A stretch of 64,000 nt of DNA from Roseomonas indoligenes (GTDB taxonomy: Bacteria; Pseudomonadota; Alphaproteobacteria; Acetobacterales; Acetobacteraceae). The stretch is taken from positions 1 to 64,000 of the forward strand of contig NZ_JAGIZA010000012.1 of assembly GCF_017813365.1 (NCBI RefSeq), written 5' to 3'. Both the position numbers and the translations under genes were made by a program. The notes below the pieces were generated by a model. It ran no database searches. It worked only from the letters and a program-made list of their open reading frames with translations, and was not told the DNA's origin. This document shows positions 18,338 to 27,100 of the stretch, in pieces (within the stretch, counting starts at the first letter, position 1; the number at the start of each line of letters is the position of its first letter).

Positions 18338-18595
18338 TCAGGCCGCCAGAAGGGCGTCCAGCTTGCCCGCGCGTTCCAGCGCCGCCAGCTCGTCCGAGCC
18401 GCCTATCGCCTGCCCGCCGATGAAGATCTGCGGCACGGTCGTGCGCCCTCCCGAGCGCTGGATCGCGGTCTTGCGGGCGGCGGAGCCGCCCGGCGCGTCG
18501 ATCTCCTGGTAGCTGGCCCCCTTGCGGGTGAGCAGCGCCTTCGCGCGCTCGCAATAGGGACAGAAGGGGATGGTGTAGATCTCGATCTCGGGCAT
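18338..18595 (-). CDS. grxC: Glutaredoxin 3
   Basis: 85-aa glutathione-dependent thiol reductase. The redox motif CPYC (residues 12-15) lies in IYTIPFCPYCERAKALL. RTTVPQIFIGGQAIGGSDEL gives the cis-proline and the glutathione-binding GG. GGGCGGA before the ATG at 18595 favours this start over the ATG at 18604. comF ends 31 bp upstream and DUF1178 follows after 90 bp. Confidence 0.96.
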   Translation of the reverse strand: MPEIEIYTIPFCPYCERAKALLTRKGASYQEIDAPGGSAARKTAIQRSGGRTTVPQIFIGGQAIGGSDELAALERAGKLDALLAA

Positions 18596-18626
18596 TCCGC
18601 CCATCTCGGTAACGGAGCGGCGCGCT

Positions 18627-19397
18627 TCAAGGCATCCGCGTGCCGGATAGGCGGGGATCGGCCACGCGGGCCGCCGCCAGCACCTCCACCCGCGCCACGC
18701 CGGCCGCCAGCAGCGCCGCGGCGCAGGCCTCCGCCGTGGCGCCGCTGGTCAGCACGTCATCGACGAGCAGCACCCTCCGGCCCTGAAGGCGTGAGAGGGC
18801 ACGCGGCGAGGCTTCCACCGCGCCTGCCAACGCCGCGCGTCGGGCCTCGGCACCAAGGCGGCCAAGCGACGGGGTGGGTGTCGCCCGCCGCAGCGCGTCC
18901 GGAAGCACCGGCCGCCCGGCAAGCCGGCCGAGCCGCATCGCCAGCAGCGCCGCCTGGTTGTAGCGCCGCGCCAGCAACCGGCGCCGGTGGATCGGCACGG
19001 GCACCAGGAGTTCCGCCCCCTCCAGCAGCGCCGCGCCGGCAACGGCCATGTGCCGGGCCAGGGGTCCCGCCAGCTCCGTCCGGTCAGCGTGCTTCAGGGG
19101 CAGCACCAGCCGGGCGACCGCGTCGTTGTAGGCGAAAGCGGCCCGTGCCCGGGCATAGAGCGGCGGACCGGCGGCACAGGCCGGGCAGAGCCCGCCCTCC
19201 CCCACGCCGTCATGCTCGAAGGGCACGCCGCAGATCAGGCACATCGGCGCGACGATCGCGTGCAGCCCGCCGAAGCAGTCCTGGCAAAGCGCCCCCTGCT
19301 CCAGCACCGGCCGGTCGCAGGACAGGCATTGCGGCGGCAGGACCGCATCCAGCAGCCCGGTCACGCCCCGGCGCAGCGCGCCCGAAAGGGCCTGCAT
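18627..19397 (-). CDS. ComF family protein (phosphoribosyltransferase domain)
   Basis: 256-aa ComF/GntX-type protein. An N-terminal zinc ribbon with pairs CLSCDRP, CQDC, CLICGVPF, CPAC precedes a phosphoribosyltransferase-fold domain with the PRPP loop VLLVDDVLTSGATAEACAAA. HRRRLLARRYNQAALLA is typical of the family. Relatives act in DNA uptake or sugar metabolism; the role here is unknown. A strong GGAGAGGAGAGG precedes the ATG at 19397, so the 133 upstream codons of the open frame are dismissed. Divergent from the methyltransferase at 19496. Confidence 0.9.
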   Translation of the reverse strand: MQALSGALRRGVTGLLDAVLPPQCLSCDRPVLEQGALCQDCFGGLHAIVAPMCLICGVPFEHDGVGEGGLCPACAAGPPLYARARAAFAYNDAVARLVLPLKHADRTELAGPLARHMAVAGAALLEGAELLVPVPIHRRRLLARRYNQAALLAMRLGRLAGRPVLPDALRRATPTPSLGRLGAEARRAALAGAVEASPRALSRLQGRRVLLVDDVLTSGATAEACAAALLAAGVARVEVLAAARVADPRLSGTRMP

Positions 19398-19495
19398 GCC
19401 CCCTCTCCTCTCCGGTTGCCCCGAATCATCGCAGGGCAAGGCAGGGTGCGGAAGAGCCACTGGCGGCGGAGGCGCCGGCACGACATATCCTCGCG

Positions 19496-20383
19496 ATGAG
19501 CGGATCGCCCCACCTCGTCTTCGACCGTGCCCTGTTGCGGCGCCGGCGCGACCGCGCCGCCACCACCCAGCACCGGGTGGCGCCTGTGCTGGAAGCGGCG
19601 GCGGAGCGGCTGCTGGATCGGCTGGACGACACGACCCGCCGCTTCGCCCGCGCGCTAGAGATCGGCGGACGGGGCATCGTGGCGCCGGTCCTGCGCGAAC
19701 GGGGCGTGGACCTTGTGGTCTCGATGGACCTCTCGGCGCGGCAGGCGGCCGGGGCCAGGGGCCTGCCGGTCGCCGGGGACGAGGAGTGGCTCCCATTCGC
19801 GGCGGGGACCTTCGACCTGGTGGTCGCCAATCTCAGCCTGCATTGGGTGAACGACCTGCCGGGTGCATTGGCGCAGATCCGGCGCGCCATGGCGCCGGAC
19901 GGGCTGTTCCTCGCCACGATGCCGGCGCTGGGTACGCTGCAGCCGCTGCGGGAAGCCCTGACCTCCGCCGACTCTGCGCTGCGCGGCGGTGCGGCACCCC
20001 GGGTGTCGCCGTTTCCGGAACTGCGGGACGGGGCGGCCCTGCTGCAGCGCGCCGGCTTCGCCCTGCCGGTGGCGGACCTCGAGGAGATCACGCTGGCTTA
20101 TCGGGACCCGCTGCTGCTGCTGCGGGACCTGCAGGCCGCAGGGGAAGGCAATGCCGTTCTCGCCCGGGATGGCCGCATCCCGCCCCGCGCGCTCTTTCCG
20201 ACGGCGCTCGCGGCCTTGCCCGCCGGGCCTCAGGGCGTGGAGGCGGCCCTGCGCCTGCTCACGCTGACGGGGTGGAGCCCCGGCCCCGACCAGCCCAAAG
20301 CTGCCCGGCCTGGCAGTGCGACCGCCCGGCTGGCCGATGCTTTGGGCACGGTGGAGAGGAAGGCGGGCGAGCGGCCGGGCTGA
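19496..20383 (+). CDS. SAM-dependent methyltransferase, NDUFAF5/BioC-like
   Basis: 295-aa class I methyltransferase. The N-terminus FDRALLRRRRDRAA and DLVVSMDLSARQAAGARG, DEEWLPFAAGTFDLVVANLS, LHWVNDLPGALAQIRRAMAPDG, and C-terminal FPTALAALPAGPQG closely follow the alphaproteobacterial relatives of mitochondrial NDUFAF5, which hydroxylates an arginine in complex I; others are annotated BioC. Motif I here (LEIGGRGIVAPVLRERG) is less canonical. Next to comF and grxC, as commonly seen. A BioC role is possible but no bio genes are nearby. Confidence 0.82.
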   Translation: MSGSPHLVFDRALLRRRRDRAATTQHRVAPVLEAAAERLLDRLDDTTRRFARALEIGGRGIVAPVLRERGVDLVVSMDLSARQAAGARGLPVAGDEEWLPFAAGTFDLVVANLSLHWVNDLPGALAQIRRAMAPDGLFLATMPALGTLQPLREALTSADSALRGGAAPRVSPFPELRDGAALLQRAGFALPVADLEEITLAYRDPLLLLRDLQAAGEGNAVLARDGRIPPRALFPTALAALPAGPQGVEAALRLLTLTGWSPGPDQPKAARPGSATARLADALGTVERKAGERPG

Positions 20384-20398
20384 CCCGGCCGGAACGCC

Positions 20399-20836
20399 TC
20401 AGGCGCCGTAGCGCAGGACGAAGCGGTCCCTCTCGGCGCTGACGAGATGCGCCTGGATCTCGGGCTCCGCGCCCGGCTGAGCAGCGATCCATCCGGCGTG
20501 GAGGCCCTCCAAGACCGGCCCCATCCAGCTTCCCTCGTTGTCCTGCCCCGTTCCCAGCACCGGTGCCGTCTCATGCGTCAGCACGAGGGCGGGCCCGCCG
20601 GAATCGAGGGCAATGGATACGCTGCCCCAGTGCGGCTCGGCGAGACGCTCGTTGATCCGCGCCTCCAGGCCGGAAAGGGTGTCCTCCGGCGGGATGGGGG
20701 AGAGCGCGGCCATCTGGGCACCGATCGCGCGCAGAAGGACGGCGCGTTCATCGGCGGGCATATGGGCGTCCAGCGTGTCCAGCAGGGCGCGCAGGAAGGC
20801 CTCCCAGTCCGGACGGGAGTCGGCCTTGGCAGTCAT
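20399..20836 (-). CDS. bcsD: Cellulose biosynthesis protein BcsD
   Basis: 145-aa homologue of BcsD/AcsD, the octameric periplasmic ring that lines up glucan chains during export and promotes crystalline cellulose. Recognisable features are RPDWEAFLRALLDTLDAHM, LEARINERLAEPHWGSVSIA, the GSWMGPVLEGLHAGWIAAQP segment and a final strand with ERDRFVLRYGA. GAGGAGG precedes the ATG at 20836. It begins 16 bp after the bcsC stop and is the last gene of the bcs operon. The longer open frame upstream is a shadow of bcsC. Confidence 0.88.
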   Translation of the reverse strand: MTAKADSRPDWEAFLRALLDTLDAHMPADERAVLLRAIGAQMAALSPIPPEDTLSGLEARINERLAEPHWGSVSIALDSGGPALVLTHETAPVLGTGQDNEGSWMGPVLEGLHAGWIAAQPGAEPEIQAHLVSAERDRFVLRYGA

Positions 20837-20852
20837 CAGGCGCGTCGCCTCC

Positions 20853-23800
20853 TCACGGGTCAAAGCGGTAACGGGCGTAGACCAGAGCCCGCGCCTCCTC
20901 AAAGTCGGCGGATTTGTCGTAGCGGCCGGAAAGCCCGACGCGCAGCGTGGGCGTGAGCGCATATTCCAGGTCGGCCCGCGCGCCCCAGACGAAGTTGGTG
21001 GTGCTCTGGCCGCTGTAGCGTGTCGGGATAATGAAGCCGTTGGCGAGCTCACGGCCGGCCGCCTGCTCCAGGTCGCTCTGGAGGTTCGGATTGTTCGGGA
21101 AGACCGCCGTCCCCCGCTCCCGGAAGTAGCCCACGCCGGCGCTGGCGCCCACCCTATAGGCCCAATTGCCGCGCCGCTCACGCCAGTCGATGGGGACGGC
21201 GGCAGAAACGTAGGTCTGCGGGCTGAAGTAACCGCCATTCCCCAGCGTGAAGTTCCGCAGATTCTTCTGGTAGTTGAAGTAGACGAGATCCAGTCCCGTC
21301 ACGAGTTCCTGCTCGGGGTTGCGGATGATGGCGTAGCTGACCCCGCCCTGGGCCTGCCAGCGCTGGTTGTCCGCCACGTTGTTGCCGGTGATGTAGGAGT
21401 AGCCGCCACCGACATAGCCGCCGAACCGGCCGGGGTAGTACTCCAGCTGCGCGATGCCGGTGTTCCGCGTCACACCGCCGAAGGTGAGGCCGCTCTGCGC
21501 ATCGCGCACGCCCGCCCAGGAGAGCACGCTGTCCGTCACGGAACGGCGCTCGCCCCGCAGGCGAAGCTGGAAGTTCTCGGCCAGGCGCGGCGTGACCTCG
21601 ACGCCGCCCAGGACGGTCGTCTCGCGGAATCCGAGCGGGGTGGAACCGATGTCCACCGTCACCCCGTTGCGCGCGTAGGCCAGCCCGAGGCTGGTGCCCG
21701 TCGCCGATGTGTCGCGGATGCGTGAATCCGGGAACTGGTTCGCAGCAGCGGGATCACCAATGCCCGGCAGGTGCAGCGGGTTGGTGCCGAAACGCCGGAG
21801 CCTGTCCGTCGATGATCCCGCACCGCTCGCATCGATTGTAACGGCCTGCACGCGGGCGCTCAGATCGCCGCCGATCCCCGGCAGGGGCACGCCGGCCTCG
21901 ACGCCGCCGCCATACTCCCGCAGCCGCTCCAGGCCGCGCTCGCCGGAGCGGGCGCGGAAGGCGAAGTTCGGCACGACGCGCCCGGTCGCCTCCTGGTTCA
22001 CCTCGGCCAGCTGCCGACCGATCTCGCTGAGCAGCGGGTCGTCGGAGGCGCGAAGCTGGCTCGGCGTCACGCCGACCTGGGTAGCGCTCGCCGGATTGGA
22101 ATCCAACGGCACGAAGGACGAGCCCTGCCCGTCCGCTGCGGTGGAGCCCGCCAGGACCGTGCGGCGATAGGGCGTCGCCGCCGTGCCGATCTGGGCCAGG
22201 CGCTGGTCGGCCGCCAGTTGCAGGGCCGTCTGCGCCCGCCGGCGGTCCCCGGCGACGCGGGCGAGCTGCGCCTCGGCGACGGAAATGCGCGGATCACTGG
22301 CGTTGAGAAATCGGCCCTCGACCACCAGCGCCTCGGCGGCGTCGATGTCACGCCGCATCAGCGCGGCCTCGGTGGCGCCGAGCCGGGCCTCCACATTGCG
22401 TGGATCGCGCCGCAGCACCGCCTCGGCAATCCGGCCGGCCACGCGGGGGTCGCGCGCGCCCTGGTAGATCCGGGGCGGCTCGGCCTCGAGAGGCACGGAG
22501 GGCACGGCAGCAGCAAGGCGCGGCGCGGCGGGCCCACCCAGCGCCAGGATCTGACGGCGCTGCGCTGCCGGAATGCCGGCATCGGCGGAGAGCGGCTTCA
22601 GAAGGTCCGCGCCCTCCCGCGACATCCCGGCATCGGCCATGGCGCCGGCCAGCGCGATCCGGAGGGCGGCCGTTCCGACCCGGTTGCCGGCGGTCGCCAG
22701 GCGCACGGCCTCGGTGGCGCCGTCGCGGTCGCCGGCGCGCAGCAGGCCACGCAGAGCCAGGAGGGCGGCCTCACCCGTGGGGTCAGGCCGGCCGGACATG
22801 GCGAGAAGCGCGCCGCGCAGGCCGGCCGGGTCCTGGGCCAGCGCCGCGGTGACCTCGGCCTGCCAGCGCAGGGTGCGGAGAAGACGGGTTCCGGTCGGTC
22901 CACGCACCCGGTCCGGCACGCGGTCCAGCAGGCGCATGGCGTCGGCGTAGCGCCCCTCATCGGAGGCGAACAGGGCGGCAGCGAGGACGGCCTCCGGTGC
23001 CGGGCTGGCGGGCAGCCCGCCCTCCAGCACCGCGCGCCCTTCCGCCCCGCGACCCTGGCGGGCGAGGAGACGGGCTAGGTCGAGCTTCGCCCAGGGTGCG
23101 GGCGACGCTTCGGCAGCCTTCCGCAGCAGCGCGATGGCGGCCTCGGGATCCTCCGTACGAGCCGCCTCGGCCCGCAGCGCATCGGCGCGCGGCGAGGCGA
23201 CCGCAGCCGCCTGCCGGGCCAGCGCCTCGGCCTCGGCGATCCGGTTGCCCTGGCGCAGGGTCTCAAGCAGGCCGTCGCGCGCAGCGGGGAGGGCCGGGCG
23301 GCGCAGTTGCGCGCTACGGAAGCGGGCCTCCGCCTCCGTCAGATCGCCGGCGCGCAAGGCCATCTCGCCCAGGAGAGCCTCGGCCTCGGCCCGGTCCAGT
23401 GCCTCGCGCCGGGTGGCGCGAAGGAGCACTGCCTCGGCCCGCTCCGCCTCGCCGCGCCCAAGAAGGCGACGCGCCGCGGCCAGTTCCGCCGCGAAGGCGG
23501 CCTCTTCCAGCGGGGCCGCCCAGCGGCGCGCCTCGGCCGCCGAGACAGCGACGGCACGGGCGAGAAGACCGGAAGCCTCCTCCGCCCGGCCCTGTCGCAG
23601 GCGTATGACGCCGAGCCCGCCGAGCGCAGCGGGATCGGCCGGGTCCCGGGCCAGCGCCGCCTCGAAGGCGCGCGCGGCCCGAGCGGGATCGCCGAGATCA
23701 AAAGCCTGCTGGCCGGCCTGGCGCTCCTGCGTCGCCGCGGCCGGCGCGAAACGGTCGCCGGCGGCCTTCAGCGCCGCCTCGACCTTGGCCACCTTGGCAT

Positions 23801-24101
23801 CCTCCGGCGCCACCTGAAGGAGCCGCGCGAGCATGTCCTGCGCGACGCCGGGCTGACCCAGTTCCAGATGCAGCAGAGCCGCCGCGGCCAGCACGTCCGG
23901 ATTGGAGGGCTGGGAGGCCAGGGCCCGTTCCAGCGCCGCGGCGGCCCGCATGGGCTGCCCCTGCGCCCGCCAGTAGTTCGCCTGCTCCATCAACACCTGC
24001 ACCCCGGCGCCCTGCGCCAGGGCCGGCACCGCGGCCAGGGAAGCCGTCGTCACGGCCGCCGTCGCAGCCGCGGCGAGGAGTCGATGGCGAAGCGAGGTCA
24101 T
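20853..24101 (-). CDS. bcsC: Cellulose synthase subunit BcsC (TPR and outer-membrane barrel)
   Basis: 1082-aa exporter. A cleavable signal peptide (RHRLLAAAATAAVTTASLAA...PALAQ, residues 5-30) leads into TPR repeats (about 35-650) rich in Ala, Leu and Arg that would scaffold the periplasm and bind nascent glucan. The C-terminal BcsC barrel domain (about 720-1082) has PNFAFRARSGERGLERL, EVTPRLAENFQLRLRGERR and ends in an aromatic-containing beta strand (ALVYARYRFDP). The ATG overlaps the bcsAB stop by four bases (ATGA, 24098-24101). Confidence 0.93.
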   Translation of the reverse strand: MTSLRHRLLAAAATAAVTTASLAAVPALAQGAGVQVLMEQANYWRAQGQPMRAAAALERALASQPSNPDVLAAAALLHLELGQPGVAQDMLARLLQVAPEDAKVAKVEAALKAAGDRFAPAAATQERQAGQQAFDLGDPARAARAFEAALARDPADPAALGGLGVIRLRQGRAEEASGLLARAVAVSAAEARRWAAPLEEAAFAAELAAARRLLGRGEAERAEAVLLRATRREALDRAEAEALLGEMALRAGDLTEAEARFRSAQLRRPALPAARDGLLETLRQGNRIAEAEALARQAAAVASPRADALRAEAARTEDPEAAIALLRKAAEASPAPWAKLDLARLLARQGRGAEGRAVLEGGLPASPAPEAVLAAALFASDEGRYADAMRLLDRVPDRVRGPTGTRLLRTLRWQAEVTAALAQDPAGLRGALLAMSGRPDPTGEAALLALRGLLRAGDRDGATEAVRLATAGNRVGTAALRIALAGAMADAGMSREGADLLKPLSADAGIPAAQRRQILALGGPAAPRLAAAVPSVPLEAEPPRIYQGARDPRVAGRIAEAVLRRDPRNVEARLGATEAALMRRDIDAAEALVVEGRFLNASDPRISVAEAQLARVAGDRRRAQTALQLAADQRLAQIGTAATPYRRTVLAGSTAADGQGSSFVPLDSNPASATQVGVTPSQLRASDDPLLSEIGRQLAEVNQEATGRVVPNFAFRARSGERGLERLREYGGGVEAGVPLPGIGGDLSARVQAVTIDASGAGSSTDRLRRFGTNPLHLPGIGDPAAANQFPDSRIRDTSATGTSLGLAYARNGVTVDIGSTPLGFRETTVLGGVEVTPRLAENFQLRLRGERRSVTDSVLSWAGVRDAQSGLTFGGVTRNTGIAQLEYYPGRFGGYVGGGYSYITGNNVADNQRWQAQGGVSYAIIRNPEQELVTGLDLVYFNYQKNLRNFTLGNGGYFSPQTYVSAAVPIDWRERRGNWAYRVGASAGVGYFRERGTAVFPNNPNLQSDLEQAAGRELANGFIIPTRYSGQSTTNFVWGARADLEYALTPTLRVGLSGRYDKSADFEEARALVYARYRFDP

Positions 24102-27100
24102 GTCCGGATCCTCAGCCGGCGAATGGCCCGGCGGCGAAGTGCCCAGTAGAGCGGGATGGCGATAATCAGCGCCGCGATCACCAGCAGGCCGAGCATCAGG
24201 TCCGGCCGGGTGGTCAGGTAGCGCTGCGGCAGCAGGGTGATGGGCAGGCTGCCCACCCCGTAGTTGCGCGACACCTTGAAGGCCTCAACCCGGCCATTGG
24301 TGATCGTCGCGACATCGCCCTGGATCCGCGGCTGCTGGTCGGGATCGCGCAGAGCACCGAGCATGGCCTCCATTCCCTGCGGGGTGGAGCCGGTCAGGGC
24401 GACGACCGAGCGGTCGCCGTTCAGCGGGCTCTGGAAGCCGATCAGCAGCCCGCTCCCCTCCCCGCTCTGGCCGCCAAGCGTCGCCGTCAGGCGCTCGCGC
24501 TCAAGCCGTCGGTCGTCGGAGATGAAGATGTTACGGAAGCCCTCCATCGCGTCCGGCAGCGCGACCGTCACGCGGTTGCCGTCGACCGTGATCGGTCCGT
24601 CGCGCAGCAGCTGCGCGAGCGCCGGCTGCCGGTTGAGCGGCCCAATGACCATCAGGTCACGGTCCTTCACCGCATCCAGCCCACCCGGCCGTGCGACGTC
24701 GATCCGCGTGGCCGGGTAGCCGACGATCGCGGCAATGCGGCCGACGAGGTTCAGCGCGGAGGAGACCTCGAGCGCGGAGGCGCGGTCCGGCAGGACCACC
24801 GCCGTCGTCGAGAGGTCCGCCATCTTCGTGTAGGGGAAGCCCGAACCCACGAAGTAGGCGAGGTTCGGCAACTCCGTAAAGCGATAGGCGGCGGAGAGGT
24901 CGATGGTGCTGTCGGGATCGATCGAGGAGCGGATGTCGCCCGGCACACTCACACAGTCGCCACGGTGAAGCGGCCGCAGGTCGAAGCGGAACTGCAGCTC
25001 GTTCAGGCCGAAGACGAGGTAGGGCGGCAAGCCGAATCTACCCTCAGCCCGCTCGGAACCGGTGGTGCCGACCGTGCGGTAAACCCAGTTCCAGGGCCAG
25101 CCCGGATCGCCCTCACGAAGCGGGAAGGACTTCAGGTAGACGTCATTCAGCGCCGCATCGAGGCGGGAGACGGCGAGGTCCAGGATCGGGCCCGGCGGAG
25201 CGCGGAACCGGACATCCACCGGCAGGTTGCGGTCGCGGAAGGTGTAGAGGTCCGGCGCCGTGCGGAAGGGGATAGAAACCGGGCCCGGGGCATAGCCGTA
25301 GGACTGCAGCTCCGCCGGATCCACCAGCTCGCCGAAGCGCACGGGGCGGTCGTTGCGGATCCAGCGCGGCGCATCGTAGGGCTCGCGCGCCGGCAGGTTC
25401 TGCACCTGCACCGTCGCCGTCTCGCCCGAGAGACCCTCCTTCGCCGTGGCCAGGACCTGGGCGGCGGTCGCCGCCTCCGCACCGGAGCGGCCGCCGACGA
25501 GCAGCAGCACCGAGTTCGCATCGTTCGGGTTCGGCAGGATGGCGAGGGTCGGGCCGTCCATGCGCGGCAGGGTCAGGCCGGGAACCGAGTCCGAGCCCGT
25601 CGCGATGACGATGGCATTCCCGCGCGCCGGCAGCACGGCGCTAACGGGGAAGCTGGAACCCCGGTAGTCCGCCTGCACGGCAAACCAGGAGGAGGCGACC
25701 AGTGCCGCGCGCACCGCGTCGTTCCCCGCGCCCTCCGCCATCACCACCGGCAGGACCAGCGGCTCGCGCAGCAGGCGCGGGTCGAAGAAGGGCTCCGGCA
25801 GGCGGGCCAGGTCGCGGTTCAGCGGCAGGCGCTCCAACGTGAGCTGAAGCGTTGAAAGGTCGGAAACCGTGGACCAGAGCAGGCCCGAGAGCGGATCGTT
25901 GCACTCCACCGCGTAGCGGCCGGTGAAGCGGAAATTCAGCCGGTTGCTGTCCGCGAAGAAGACCGGGTTGATCTGGAATTCCACCGGGCCGAAGGCCGGG
26001 CGGGAACGGTCGGGCGTGATGGTGCCGACGAACTGCTCGTTGATCGTGATCGCGATCTGCGAGAGCTCCGGGATCAGCGCCGGGCTGGTGGCGCCCTGAA
26101 GCGTCAGCTTGGCGCCCGTCACCACCTCATCGGACCGGATGCCAAAGAGGATGCCCTGCAGGTCGGCGAGGCCGCGAAGCTGCATCGGGCTGCGGAGGCC
26201 GAGCTGCCGAAGCGTCCGCGTCTCCGTGCGGGACCCTGCGCCCGGCGTGGTGTCGCCACCGAAGGTGACGGGGGCGGACGGGGCGATCTGCGCGGGCGGC
26301 AGGGGAGCCGACGGCGCGGCCGCGGGAGGCGCGGCGGCGGGCAGCGGGGACGGCGCATATTGCGGCACCGGCGCGGTCGCGCTGGGAGAGGGGGCTGCAG
26401 GGGTGAAGACCGGGGGCGCCGCGGGCGTGGGCGCGGGTGCGGCGGTCGGCCCACCACCAGGAAGCGGCGGCGGGGTGAAGCTGTTCTGGGCCGTCGCCGT
26501 CACCGGAAGGCCCAGCCCGAGGGCGAGCAGGATGGCGGCGGATCGGCGCGCGCGCTCCGCGGCGCGGCGCGAGGCCGCCTCCACGCCACGGACAGGATGG
26601 GGCGCGCCGGGAACGGCGGGGCGCGCCGTCCCGGCCCGCGCCGCGCGCGCGGCGGCCTGGCGACGGGCGCGGCGGGCGCGCAGGGAGAACTGGCTGTCGC
26701 CGCGGAACAGGCCGCCGATGCTGCGGACCACCTCGCCGAGGGAGCGCATCGGCCGGTCCTCGCGCACGTCGTCCCAATCCACCCAGGCGTCGGCACGGCC
26801 GAGCACCACGCGGGTGATGTTGCCCTCGTCACGGGCATCCTGCGGCATGAAGCGCATCTGCAGGCGGTCATTCTGCCAGCGCAGAACCTCAGCAGGGATC
26901 GCGACGCGTTCCGGACCCAAGTCGATCTCCAGTGTCACAAGGACGTTCTCCGACAGGCCGTCCGGCCGAGGCGCGGCCACAGCCACCCCGCCAAGTGAAA
27001 GATCCAGCGTCTCACCCGGCACGAGCCGGCCATCGGGCAGGCCCACGCTCACGGGCATGATCGCGCCGACGCGCGCGCGCTCGCGCACCTGGCGCCGCTC

